From positions 1-10,131 of the forward strand of contig CADBOL010000300.1 of assembly GCA_902796295.1 (NCBI GenBank): a stretch of DNA of 10,131 bases, read 5' to 3'. Made by a program: the position numbers and the translations under genes. Shown here in pieces: positions 1 through 7,674 of this stretch (positions are counted from its first letter, which is position 1; every line of letters begins with the position of its first letter). The notes below the pieces were generated by a model that ran no database searches, was not told the DNA's origin, and saw nothing but the letters and a program-made list of their open reading frames with translations. The DNA is from Oscillospiraceae bacterium. Its GTDB lineage: Bacteria; Bacillota; Clostridia; Oscillospirales; Acutalibacteraceae.

Positions 1-774
1 AACGCCGTCAAGATGAGATGCCGAGCAGATCCACACGTCGATACCGCCGTCGTGGAACGCCTTGAACATATCCTTAACATCCTGCGTAACGGATATGCCC
101 ATCTGGAAGGGAGCGCACTCGATCACTCCGAGCTTCGACTTGATTTCCTTGGGAGAGGTCCATACGACCGACTTCGTTTCAACCTTCTCGTTTTCGCTGC
201 AGGAGCGGTAGAAGAGCTGATAAACCTCGTCCGGAGTCATTCCGCAGAACCAGTAGAGAATCCATACATAGTTGACCTCTTCGGGAGTCGTGTCTTCCAC
301 GTGATAGAGGAAGGCGCGCATCTTGGTCGCGAATTCCTTCCACCACGCGTCGGACTGCATGGTCTTCATTGTTTCGTCATCCACGCCCGCGGCCGTGAAC
401 GGGCCGTATTTTTCCCAGAGGTTTGAATACGCGGTTGTGACATCGGCAACCCAGTCCGCGTTAGAATCCGCATTGAGATCAAGTTCCGAGGAAACCGCGA
501 GTTCGAATTCCTCCGGCTGCATTGCGAAAGCCATACGCTCGAGCTGGCAGACTATCGTCTGATAAGTGATGTCAAACACGGATGTCGTGTTGTCAAAATC
601 GCTCACGACATAGGCGTCGCCGTTATAGCCGGGGCTGTCCTTGCCGTACATGGCAACAAAGTCGGAAACAGCCTGTTTTGTCTGGTCCGAAAAGCCTGCG
701 GTCTCTTTTCCTTTGCAGGAGCAGAAAGAGAGGAGCACGGCGATTATCAGCAGAACGGGTATAATCTTTTTCAT
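1..774 (-). CDS. Putative lipoprotein HAD-superfamily phosphatase (phosphoserine/phosphorylcholine phosphatase-like), 3' end beyond the window
   Basis: Translating the minus strand from ATG at 772-774 gives 258 open codons that run off the left edge. The start is supported by GGAGG six bases upstream. Residues 4-17 are hydrophobic and are followed by Cys18 and Cys20. The best lipobox reading is F-C-S-C20, which is imperfect, so a membrane-tethered lipoprotein is likely but not certain. Residues 56-68 read VVSDFDNTTSVFD. This is HAD motif I (DxDxT) with nucleophile Asp59 and acid/base Asp61. Residues 247-253, VWICSAS, fit HAD motif II with Ser251. The roughly 185 residues between the motifs would be a helical C1-type cap, as in the phosphoserine phosphatase and phosphorylcholine phosphatase branch. 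Motif III lysine and motif IV acidic residues lie outside the window. The protein probably removes phosphate from a small molecule outside the cell; the substrate cannot be read from the sequence. It lies 47 bases after the 1556-aa gene and may be co-transcribed with it. Confidence 0.85.
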   Translation of the reverse strand, partial: MKKIIPVLLIIAVLLSFCSCKGKETAGFSDQTKQAVSDFVAMYGKDSPGYNGDAYVVSDFDNTTSVFDITYQTIVCQLERMAFAMQPEEFELAVSSELDLNADSNADWVADVTTAYSNLWEKYGPFTAAGVDDETMKTMQSDAWWKEFATKMRAFLYHVEDTTPEEVNYVWILYWFCGMTPDEVYQLFYRSCSENEKVETKSVVWTSPKEIKSKLGVIECAPFQMGISVTQDVKDMFKAFHDGGIDVWICSASHLDGV

Positions 775-780
775 ATTATT

Positions 781-785
781 CCTCC
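781..785 (-). promoter_or_regulatory. Shine-Dalgarno site of the HAD phosphatase gene
   Basis: The minus strand reads GGAGG, six bases before the ATG at 772-774. It fixes the start of the phosphatase and places the hydrophobic signal segment exactly at the N terminus. The 47-base spacer (775-821) is AT-rich. It holds a TACAAT hexamer but no matching -35 element at 16-18 bases and no hairpin, so neither promoter nor terminator is called there. Confidence 0.8.
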
Positions 786-821
786 GGGATTAATTGTATT
801 TTTTCAATGAATCAAACAGAT

Positions 822-3800
822 TTACTTCTTATTCAGCACAACATCGCCGAATGTGGTTGTATCCGTGGTATATCCGCCGGTTATGACCGCTTCCGGTTTA
901 ACATAGTTATCGTTGCGGTGAACAAACACATATACTCTGGAATCTCTGAGGTGCTGCTCGTCATCTTTCAGGTCAAAGCCTCTCACACCCTCATTGAGGT
1001 TAATGCGTTTGTTGTCGGTGGTCAGGAGGTTTTCCCACTTGTATTCGGCAATATCGGCAGGCACTCTGTCATACTGCGCCGCGCCGACTTTGGTGATATA
1101 AGACGCATTTGCTTTGTCTTTATCATTAATCATAGCCGTTGTCTGGTAGAGATACATCGGCTTGCCGTCCGTGCCGTAATTCAGATTGCGGTCGCCGCAG
1201 AGCGTGTATTTGCGGCCGTCAACCGTTATGCGCTTCGGGGGATTCTCGCCCTCGTAAACATAAAGGTCCTTGACCGCGCTCTCCATATAATACTTGGTTC
1301 TCTTAGTGTTTACATAATCCGGATTATAGTAATGATAGCCGATATAAACGCACGCGTTTGTGCCGGCGCCCTCATTGAGATTGAGCGGCAGATAGCAGGT
1401 TGCGCCCTGGGTGAGCAGGTCTTTCATCGCCTCCGTGTCTGAGTCGCCCACGCCGACAAAGAAGCTGTCGATACCGGTAAGGGAAGCGTTTGTTTTGGTG
1501 TGGATATACAGCGTATCGTTTGTGTCTCCGGCGGGCAATACATATTCCCCTGCCTGAGTTACATTGCCGTAGAAATCCTTCTGCGCATCAATGTCGCCGT
1601 GATCGACCGTCAGCACTGTTGACATATCGGGCTCAAAAATGTTCGGCGAAATATTGATTTCCGTAATCGGGTCGCCTGTGGAGCTGCCGCCCGAGCTTGT
1701 GGTTGTATAAAGATAATACTGCCGTAAGTTGGGCGAGGTGAAAGGAATGGGCTCCTTTGAGAGAACATTCTCAACAAGCGTATACTTTGCGCCGTTTACC
1801 GTCATCGTTTCGGCGGGCTTTACGCCGTCATGCGCTCTCAAGCGGATGATGCCGTGAATTGCCTTTGAGGGGTTATCTGTATAAGTAACGCCGATATAGG
1901 CGGCCTTTGAATTGTATTCAATCGGGCCGAGATCCTTAATTCCGCTGTTACCGTCATAGCCGGGAGTATCAAGCCACGAATCGCCGGGCAGAAGCGCGAG
2001 GCTGGTATTGATAAGCTCCGTCGTTGAACCGGCAAGAGCAATATAACAGGAATCATTGGAGAAAGCGTTATTCGCTTCGCGCTCGTCTTCATTCCATTTC
2101 GGATCGGGGTTATAGATAGCAGCCCTGACAGAGGCAATGTATTTTCCCCTGACGGGTGCCGCGCGGTTGATATAGAGGTATGCCGGTGTGCAGACATCGC
2201 TCTTCCCGCTGTAATAATACGCAAGATTCAGCGACTTCTTTTCATAGGGGAATCTGACATCCTGGATAGACGCGAAGCCCGCGGGAGCTTCGGCGCTGCC
2301 GCTGAGGACAAGATCGCCCGGGCGAAGGGGCGAATAGCCCTCTTTGTATCCGCAGCCGTAGAGCATACGGGGCTGGCTGATAATCGTTTTCCACTTAACA
2401 CCGGGGATAATATTATCCACTTCTTTTTTCTCACAATCAAACTGCTCGCCCGATGAGACAGTGAAATCATCGTAGTTATTCACTTCATAATGATACAACT
2501 GATCTTTGATCGTTTTGCCTGACTGTTTACCCATTTTTTTACAGCTCTGCATAAAGACCGAAGTAATCCCGTAGCCCGTCTGAGCGTAGTTTGATTCACT
2601 GTTGCCAGTATAAGCCGAGAGATTTGTCACGAAATTCTGCATCCGTGGAGTACCCGCGTAAAACTGAACATCATAAAGCGCGCGCTTCGGATTATAAGTC
2701 GTGGTATAACAGAGAAATGTCTGCAGATTTTCAACATAATAATCTGTACCGGAGCTTCCGTAGGCAACCGTTTTTATCCAACGCCTGCCTTTTGTGAAAT
2801 CCTCTTTGCCGAGCAGCTTGCCGCCGAGCTTTTCGGCGTAGTCTTCAAGCGACCAGCCGGATTCATTTGCATCTGCACCGCTGACGAAGAAGATGCCCGA
2901 AATATATTCCTGACCGGAGGTGTATTTTTCGCTCGGTGAGAAATAGATATATCTTGCGTTTTCCCACTCTTCGTCATCTTCGCCGAAATCGAAATTGTAA
3001 ACCGTGCCGCCTAAATAGCAGACGGGTTCATATCCTTTTTTGGCTTCTCCGAAACTTCTTGCAACCTGTATTTCATCGGCAAGAATCGGCGAGCCCGCAT
3101 TGGGGTCCTTTGAATAGCAGATAGAATTATTGAGCGCATCATAGCCGGCAGCCGTGTATTTTACCGTGCCGTACATAACCGCCTGCGAGGTCGATCTGAT
3201 TTTTACCATTCTTATATCGGTGACCGCCGCTTTGGGATTAGTTGTAATGGTGTAACCGAGATAGGTATATGTGTTTACGCTTTTGGATCCGTATTTACTG
3301 TATGTCTTGACATCGGGAGAAAGGTTAACGTCGATGACATTGTAACCCTTCTGCGTCAGCTTGAGCTTCGCTTCTGTTTCGCTTTTTTCGCAGGAAAGAT
3401 AGAGCGAGGCGATATATGTGTGTTTCTCATTCGGGTCAAAAGCTTCCGGCGTGTTCTCTTCCTGAGGCGCTTCGGTTTCTTTCACCTGCGAAGTGCCGCC
3501 CGCCTCGCCGGAGGAATAGAACAGATAAATCTGAGGAGCGTCTTCTTCCCGGACATTTGCGTTGAGATTCGCAGCGTAAAGCTCGTTAAAATTCCTGACC
3601 GGTTTATAGCCGGCAGGGCTTCCCGAGTTGTTTTTCTGAACTTTAAAGGGCTCTTTGCCGCTCACGATCTGTATCGGTTTGCCCGCCTCGTCATTCTGAG
3701 AGGTATAAAGCGCGTTCCACTGTTTGCCATCGTAGGCGTTAAGGTCCGCACGGCCATCGGGGTTCTTGATCAGATCATATCGCAGAAGTCCCCTCTTTTC

Positions 3801-5492
3801 AGAATTGTTATTATCAACACTCAGATCCATTGTCACAAGCGGGATGCTTGTGTAATCAAGGTCATCGTTTTCCGGCTTAAAGCATTCATACAGGAACACA
3901 ATAAGCATGATGATGAGAATCACTACCAGAAGAAGCGTGTTGGCGGCGCCGATATATGCGGCAATTTTGCCGAGCGCACAGAAAATGAAGCCGATGGTCC
4001 AGTGCTGGCAGCAAAACAGCGCAATACTTTCAAACCAGCCGGCAAGCATCAGGGGAGTCGCTGCGACTGCCGCAATACCGCCGGCAACCTTCATAATAAC
4101 CGAACATGCGGAGGAAATAGCCTCGAGCACCTGAATTGCCCTGTTTTGTTTCACCAGATTATCCGCTGTGTCTCTGAGGTTGGTGTAACGCTGGGCGTCG
4201 CCTGTGACGGCGCAGTCCTGCTCAAACATCTTCTGGTCAACACCCGACCATACCGAGATTGATTCTGTTTTGTCGTAATTCTGGCAGATTTCCTTTGCCT
4301 CTTTGATTTTCTTTGAAAAATCTTTCTCTCCCTCGGAAAGATCGTTAAGATAGCATACGCAGGTCTGTATGCCGACCATCTGTGTTGTGATAATCTGGCC
4401 GAAGCTCATCGAAGCGATAAGCGGATAAAGCTGTCTGAGCTCCGCTTTGTTGCTGAGCGTGAGGCATCCCATTTCGACGAGCCAGTCGCCCAGAAGAGTG
4501 TTATCGTCAAATTTATATTGATTAAGCGTATCGTGCGCCGCTATATAAAGCGCGTCGCCGCCCCGCTCGTTCATTTCCTTTTCAGACATTTCATCTGGGT
4601 TGAGAACCGAATAGTCTCCGCCGTTTTCGGCCACCAGCGCAGCGCCGTTCTGATAATGCGTTGCGAAATCGTGCAATACGGTTACCAGACTTTCGGCGCC
4701 GGACAGATACTTTTTATCGAGCTCGGCAAACGGATTTGTTCCGGCGTCAACGCTGTCTTCCTCATCACCGCCGACGTCGAGAATATCCTTGTTGCTGTAA
4801 ACCCGGCTTGCCCAGTTGCTTTCGGAGCAGTCCGATACGCCGAGCGCAAGCATACCGTATGACGTTGTGCTGACGGTTGCCGCAGTTTGCAGAAACAGCT
4901 TTTTGAGCATCGCCCTGTCGAGCTTGTCGCTGATATAATAGTCGCCGAGATTCATATTATACTCGGGTATTTTAAAGAGATTGAGGTAATCGAGCGCAAT
5001 CTTCGCGTTATAGCTGCCGCTGCTTACTTTTTCTCTGAATTCCACGATGGTTTTGTACTCATCGTTTATCATATCGTCCACACCCGGATACTGTCTCTCG
5101 ACCAGCTCTGCGTAGTTGACAGTGCTGAAACCGGACGTCATCTGCATCATTCTGATATCTGTTGTTGCTTCTTCCTCATTTTTCGTGGGGATATAGCCGA
5201 TGACAACAGCGTCAAAATCGGTGCCTTCGTTAAGGTTTTCATTAACGGGAATAAAGCCGTCTTTTTTGCAGCGTTCAACCGCTTCACTGAGAGTTTTGCC
5301 CTGATATAGGCGCACCTCACCCACATACTCCGGCGGCTCCTGACTTTCATTATCAAGAGAATGTCCGATAAGCTGAACCTGCGCGATAAAGCCGATAAGC
5401 AGGGCAAGCGCGACGGCGAGAAATGCAAAAAGTATTTTTCTGATCGCTTTTTGGGGATTACTTATCAAGGTCTTTTCAGTTTGTTCCGTCAT
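822..5492 (-). CDS. 1556-aa membrane-anchored protein with a helical N-terminal half and a C-terminal array of degenerate beta modules; function unknown
   Basis: The ATG at 5490-5492 has AAGGAGG nine bases upstream and overlaps the previous gene by 17 bases. Residues 17-39 form a hydrophobic helix with basic residues before it, either an uncleaved anchor or a signal peptide. Residues 56-118 are a beta module ending IGYIPTKNEEEATTDIR. Residues 120-460 are mainly helical and share LYPLIASMSFGQ (355-366) and ISVWSGVDQ (412-420) with the 753-aa upstream protein, so the two are paralogues. Residues 463-512 are hydrophobic and 516-536 are a strong membrane helix. From 569 to the end, divergent modules recur with consensus 'GY...NLN.G...YIGY.T..NP..AI.DIR'. 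The best copies end at 745-760, 927-942, 1200-1217 and 1384-1409. The modules resemble the DLNxGAGG-type (MABP-like, beta-prism) repeats of other surface proteins, but that match is from memory. There is no catalytic motif. A role as an extracellular binding or adhesion protein is inference. Confidence 0.9.
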   Translation of the reverse strand: MTEQTEKTLISNPQKAIRKILFAFLAVALALLIGFIAQVQLIGHSLDNESQEPPEYVGEVRLYQGKTLSEAVERCKKDGFIPVNENLNEGTDFDAVVIGYIPTKNEEEATTDIRMMQMTSGFSTVNYAELVERQYPGVDDMINDEYKTIVEFREKVSSGSYNAKIALDYLNLFKIPEYNMNLGDYYISDKLDRAMLKKLFLQTAATVSTTSYGMLALGVSDCSESNWASRVYSNKDILDVGGDEEDSVDAGTNPFAELDKKYLSGAESLVTVLHDFATHYQNGAALVAENGGDYSVLNPDEMSEKEMNERGGDALYIAAHDTLNQYKFDDNTLLGDWLVEMGCLTLSNKAELRQLYPLIASMSFGQIITTQMVGIQTCVCYLNDLSEGEKDFSKKIKEAKEICQNYDKTESISVWSGVDQKMFEQDCAVTGDAQRYTNLRDTADNLVKQNRAIQVLEAISSACSVIMKVAGGIAAVAATPLMLAGWFESIALFCCQHWTIGFIFCALGKIAAYIGAANTLLLVVILIIMLIVFLYECFKPENDDLDYTSIPLVTMDLSVDNNNSEKRGLLRYDLIKNPDGRADLNAYDGKQWNALYTSQNDEAGKPIQIVSGKEPFKVQKNNSGSPAGYKPVRNFNELYAANLNANVREEDAPQIYLFYSSGEAGGTSQVKETEAPQEENTPEAFDPNEKHTYIASLYLSCEKSETEAKLKLTQKGYNVIDVNLSPDVKTYSKYGSKSVNTYTYLGYTITTNPKAAVTDIRMVKIRSTSQAVMYGTVKYTAAGYDALNNSICYSKDPNAGSPILADEIQVARSFGEAKKGYEPVCYLGGTVYNFDFGEDDEEWENARYIYFSPSEKYTSGQEYISGIFFVSGADANESGWSLEDYAEKLGGKLLGKEDFTKGRRWIKTVAYGSSGTDYYVENLQTFLCYTTTYNPKRALYDVQFYAGTPRMQNFVTNLSAYTGNSESNYAQTGYGITSVFMQSCKKMGKQSGKTIKDQLYHYEVNNYDDFTVSSGEQFDCEKKEVDNIIPGVKWKTIISQPRMLYGCGYKEGYSPLRPGDLVLSGSAEAPAGFASIQDVRFPYEKKSLNLAYYYSGKSDVCTPAYLYINRAAPVRGKYIASVRAAIYNPDPKWNEDEREANNAFSNDSCYIALAGSTTELINTSLALLPGDSWLDTPGYDGNSGIKDLGPIEYNSKAAYIGVTYTDNPSKAIHGIIRLRAHDGVKPAETMTVNGAKYTLVENVLSKEPIPFTSPNLRQYYLYTTTSSGGSSTGDPITEINISPNIFEPDMSTVLTVDHGDIDAQKDFYGNVTQAGEYVLPAGDTNDTLYIHTKTNASLTGIDSFFVGVGDSDTEAMKDLLTQGATCYLPLNLNEGAGTNACVYIGYHYYNPDYVNTKRTKYYMESAVKDLYVYEGENPPKRITVDGRKYTLCGDRNLNYGTDGKPMYLYQTTAMINDKDKANASYITKVGAAQYDRVPADIAEYKWENLLTTDNKRINLNEGVRGFDLKDDEQHLRDSRVYVFVHRNDNYVKPEAVITGGYTTDTTTFGDVVLNKK
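873..3788 (-). repeat. Protein-level tandem array of about ten degenerate beta modules in the 1556-aa protein
   Basis: Residues 569-1540 can be divided by a recurring C-terminal strand pair: an aromatic-rich strand (LGY, LCY, IGV, LYT, LYQ), a polar turn often containing NP or a Lys, then AVTDI, ALYDV, AIHGI, PITEI or AVKDL. Clear copies start this strand at residues 595, 745, 927, 1200, 1261, 1384 and 1448. Many are preceded 10-30 residues earlier by an Asn/Asp-Leu-Asn motif (DLN 583, NLN 642, VNLS 722, NLNEG 1371, NLNYG 1436, NLNEG 1498). Module length varies from about 40 to 75 residues and identity between copies is low, so the array is old or under diversifying pressure. Boundaries are approximate. 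Confidence 0.65.
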
Positions 5493-7647
5493 TGGTCCTG
5501 CCCTCCTTCTTCTTTTTTCTTACAATAAGCGCACAGGTTACTCCGGCTATGAGCGCAACTCCGACAATGATGATTGCCAGTGAGGCGCGCTGTGAAATCA
5601 TGGACGCAAACAGCGGTGTTGCGACCTCTCTTGTGTTATCCATTGTGAGCGTGCGCCCGCCTTCGTCCGCGTGCAGGAATTTCAGCGCCTGAACCTGACT
5701 GAAGTTAATACCTATGGTTGATTTGCTGTTGGCGGTTGAACTGATTCCGATATAGGAGCCGTCATATAAACCGCCGCTGTAGATCTTGGCGGAGGAGAAC
5801 GTGCCGTTTTGCAGGCAGAGATTGTCCGTTTCGCCTTTGGCGGTGTTGTCACGGATTGATATTTCACCTGCGACTTCAATATCTCTCATCGAATCAACAT
5901 ATATTCCGCCGCCGTGTTTGCCGGTCGCCCGGTTTCCGGTAACAGAGGAATCAATCAGATAAACGAAATAGGACTCCGCATACATTCCTCCGCCGGTTTC
6001 GGCCTGATTGCCGCGGATCTTCGTGCCGCGGAAGAGCACCTTGTTTGTGTCGTCCGTGTCACCGTCATCTTCAACACACACACCGCCGCCGTTTTTCTTC
6101 GCCGTGCAGTCGTGAATATCGCAGTTTGAAATATTCAGATTTGAGCTGTTCTTCGCGCCGGACGCGAATGACGGAATCAAATAAAGTCCGCCGCCGTTTT
6201 CATTCCCCGCGCACTTGCTGATTTCAACATTGTTCAGCGTCATCTCGCCGGCATCCCTGTAACACAGACCGCCGCCGAATTTGGCGGAGCACCCTTCGAT
6301 TTTTGAGTCGTTGAGCGTGAAAGGTTTCTCGGCGGTGTGATATACAGCGCCACCCCATTCCGCCGCGCAGTTATTGAATGTGAGCTTATCGGCTGTCACA
6401 CTCATACCCTCCGCAAAATAAACGGCTCCGCCGTAAACGCTTGAGTGGCAGTAATTGAATTTGCAGTTACTGAAGGCGGAAATGACAGGGTCACCCTTTA
6501 TGTTGCCTGTACCTATGGCTCCGCCGTTATCCGCGGCGCATCTTTCGAAAGTGAGATTTTCAAGACTGACTTCGGGCGCGCCTTCAAAAGCGATTGCGCC
6601 GCCGAATCCCTCCAGCGCCGTGCAGGAGATAAACTTTGTGCCGTTTAACTGAAGTTTGCCCTCGCAGAAAATCGCGCCGCCGTTCCCCTCGCCCGAATGG
6701 CAGTCGGTAAAGGTGCAGCCCGAGGCGGAGAGAGAACCGTCTTTTTCAATCACAACAGCGCCGCCGCTCTCCTGAGAACCGCCGTGATAAACTCCGCCGC
6801 CTTTAAGACGGTAAGTGCGGCTTTCTGCTTCTTCGACGTCTTTCGCGCCCAGATTGGCGATAAAAGTCTCGCCCGTATCACAATCCGGATCGGAATCAAT
6901 CAGTTTAAGATTGCCTCCGGGTTTGACGTGGAAGAGCGGCCCCGGCTCAGAGTTTGCCAGCAGGTAACCGTTAAAGTCAAGTGTCACATTCCTTGTGGCT
7001 TCAAGAGTGCCGGCAACGGTCGAATTCCCTTCCCAGAGCATCACCGTGCAGCCATCCTGCTTCATCGCCGCATTCCAGGCTTTTTTCACGGTGGTATATA
7101 CATCCTGCGAGCCGTTTGCTCCGATAACAATCGTCGGCGAAACGCCGTAAATGCCGAAATCAATCGTTTCGTCAGAGCTGTTGAACGGGTATGACTGGGC
7201 TTTGTATTCCTCGTTCATAATCTCTTCGCCGTCCGCGTAGAACTTGATTCTGCCTTTGTGGCTGCGCACGGTGAAGCCGCCGCCGAAATCAAGATACATT
7301 CTCAGACGGAACGGGACATCGTCACCCATCTCGAAGGTCTTTGAAAACGTCTCGCCTTTTTCCATATCGCTCTTGATATCCCAGGTCAGTTTATCCGCTT
7401 TGCCGCCGTCCGACCTGCAGCCGAGCTTCAGGGAGGCGCTGTTCCAGCCGGATGCTTTGGATTCGGATGTTATCTCAATTTTATAATTGATTTTCGGCTT
7501 ATAAAGATTTACAAAAAAGGCGCCGTCAGCCGCCGCGATAATACCGAGCGGCAGCGATGCAGTAAGCAACGCAATGATCAGGGCGGCGCAGAAAACCATT
7601 CTGAGCCGTAATCCTTTTTGTCTGTGATTAATTGAGGCCTTGTTCAT
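5476..7647 (-). CDS. Secreted right-handed beta-helix (polymorphic-membrane-protein-like repeat) surface protein with C-terminal membrane anchor
   Basis: The ATG at 7645-7647 has GGAGG five bases upstream. A basic N terminus and a hydrophobic stretch at residues 18-40, ending near IIAAADGA, make a signal peptide with likely cleavage close to residue 40. Residues 45-170 are a beta-rich domain I do not recognise. Residues 200-250 (TVMLWEGNSTVAGTL, NVTLDFNGYLL, GGNLKLIDS) are a typical entry into a right-handed parallel beta-helix. Residues 283-603 hold twelve GGA/GGG[VILM] repeats about 26-35 residues apart, like the coils of Pmp and other pectate-lyase-fold adhesins. Residues 688-709 are a membrane helix followed by RKKKKEG, so the protein is anchored with its tail inside. 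There is no LPXTG. No carbohydrate-cleaving residues can be identified. Adhesion or glycan binding at the cell surface is the likeliest role, by inference from the fold. The gene is 27 bases downstream of the 753-aa gene and its 3' end overlaps the next gene by 17 bases. Confidence 0.92.
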   Translation of the reverse strand: MNKASINHRQKGLRLRMVFCAALIIALLTASLPLGIIAAADGAFFVNLYKPKINYKIEITSESKASGWNSASLKLGCRSDGGKADKLTWDIKSDMEKGETFSKTFEMGDDVPFRLRMYLDFGGGFTVRSHKGRIKFYADGEEIMNEEYKAQSYPFNSSDETIDFGIYGVSPTIVIGANGSQDVYTTVKKAWNAAMKQDGCTVMLWEGNSTVAGTLEATRNVTLDFNGYLLANSEPGPLFHVKPGGNLKLIDSDPDCDTGETFIANLGAKDVEEAESRTYRLKGGGVYHGGSQESGGAVVIEKDGSLSASGCTFTDCHSGEGNGGAIFCEGKLQLNGTKFISCTALEGFGGAIAFEGAPEVSLENLTFERCAADNGGAIGTGNIKGDPVISAFSNCKFNYCHSSVYGGAVYFAEGMSVTADKLTFNNCAAEWGGAVYHTAEKPFTLNDSKIEGCSAKFGGGLCYRDAGEMTLNNVEISKCAGNENGGGLYLIPSFASGAKNSSNLNISNCDIHDCTAKKNGGGVCVEDDGDTDDTNKVLFRGTKIRGNQAETGGGMYAESYFVYLIDSSVTGNRATGKHGGGIYVDSMRDIEVAGEISIRDNTAKGETDNLCLQNGTFSSAKIYSGGLYDGSYIGISSTANSKSTIGINFSQVQALKFLHADEGGRTLTMDNTREVATPLFASMISQRASLAIIIVGVALIAGVTCALIVRKKKKEGRTNDGTN
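5502..5508 (-). promoter_or_regulatory. Shine-Dalgarno site of the 1556-aa gene, inside the lysine-tail codons of the beta-helix gene
   Basis: The minus strand reads AAGGAGG, nine bases before the ATG at 5490-5492. The same bases encode Lys-Glu-Gly of the RKKKKEG tail (residues 710-716) of the beta-helix protein. The next start therefore lies inside that gene, whose TGA stop comes 17 bases later in another frame. This arrangement favours translational coupling of the two proteins. Confidence 0.85.
5839..6801 (-). repeat. Twelve-coil GGA/GGG beta-helix repeat region
   Basis: In the 723-aa protein the motif GG[AG][VILM] starts at residues 283, 295, 323, 349, 375, 406, 432, 458, 485, 520, 552 and 579. 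Between most of them is a short strand ending in C or N then A, for example FERCAADNGGAI, FNNCAAEWGGAV and VTGNRATGKHGGGI. The plus strand shows this as recurring GCCGCC-rich blocks. The spacing matches one beta-helix turn per repeat. The position before each turn is Cys in the first eight coils and Asn in the last three. Confidence 0.85.
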
Positions 7648-7652
7648 TTTAA

Positions 7653-7657
7653 CCTCC
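7653..7657 (-). promoter_or_regulatory. Shine-Dalgarno site of the beta-helix gene
   Basis: The minus strand reads GGAGG five bases before the ATG at 7645-7647, in the 27-base gap after the TAA at 7675-7677. Unlike the two neighbouring junctions, this ribosome site is not part of the upstream coding sequence, because the tail there ends KKKKKTEA rather than carrying Lys-Glu-Gly or Lys-Glu-Lys codons. Confidence 0.8.
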
Positions 7658-7674
7658 GGATAATTTGTAAATTA

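Noticed and set aside
13..426. Plus-strand open frame at the left edge
   Set aside because: The minus strand here encodes the HAD phosphatase with motif I and motif II in one unbroken frame, so the plus frame is a shadow.
775..821. Promoter or terminator between the 1556-aa gene and the phosphatase gene
   Set aside because: There is a TACAAT hexamer, but the only TTGATT lies 11 bases away, too close for a -35 box. No inverted repeat is present.
807..1442. Plus-strand open frame of 211 codons opposite the 1556-aa gene
   Set aside because: It has no Shine-Dalgarno site, its protein has no domain pattern, and it lies antisense to a well-supported repeat array. It is a codon-bias shadow.
1524..1538. 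LPAGD in the 1556-aa protein as a sortase signal
   Set aside because: It is LPxGD rather than LPxTG. It is about 230 residues from the C terminus and is not followed by a membrane helix.
3420..4262. Plus-strand open frame of 280 codons
   Set aside because: It covers the reverse of the hydrophobic block and helical domain of the 1556-aa protein. There is no ribosome site and the composition looks like an antisense shadow.
5839..6801. Recurring GCCGCC-type blocks as a DNA repeat or CRISPR-like array
   Set aside because: The period follows protein coils (GGA/GGG codons) and the blocks vary freely at third positions, so this is a protein-level repeat.
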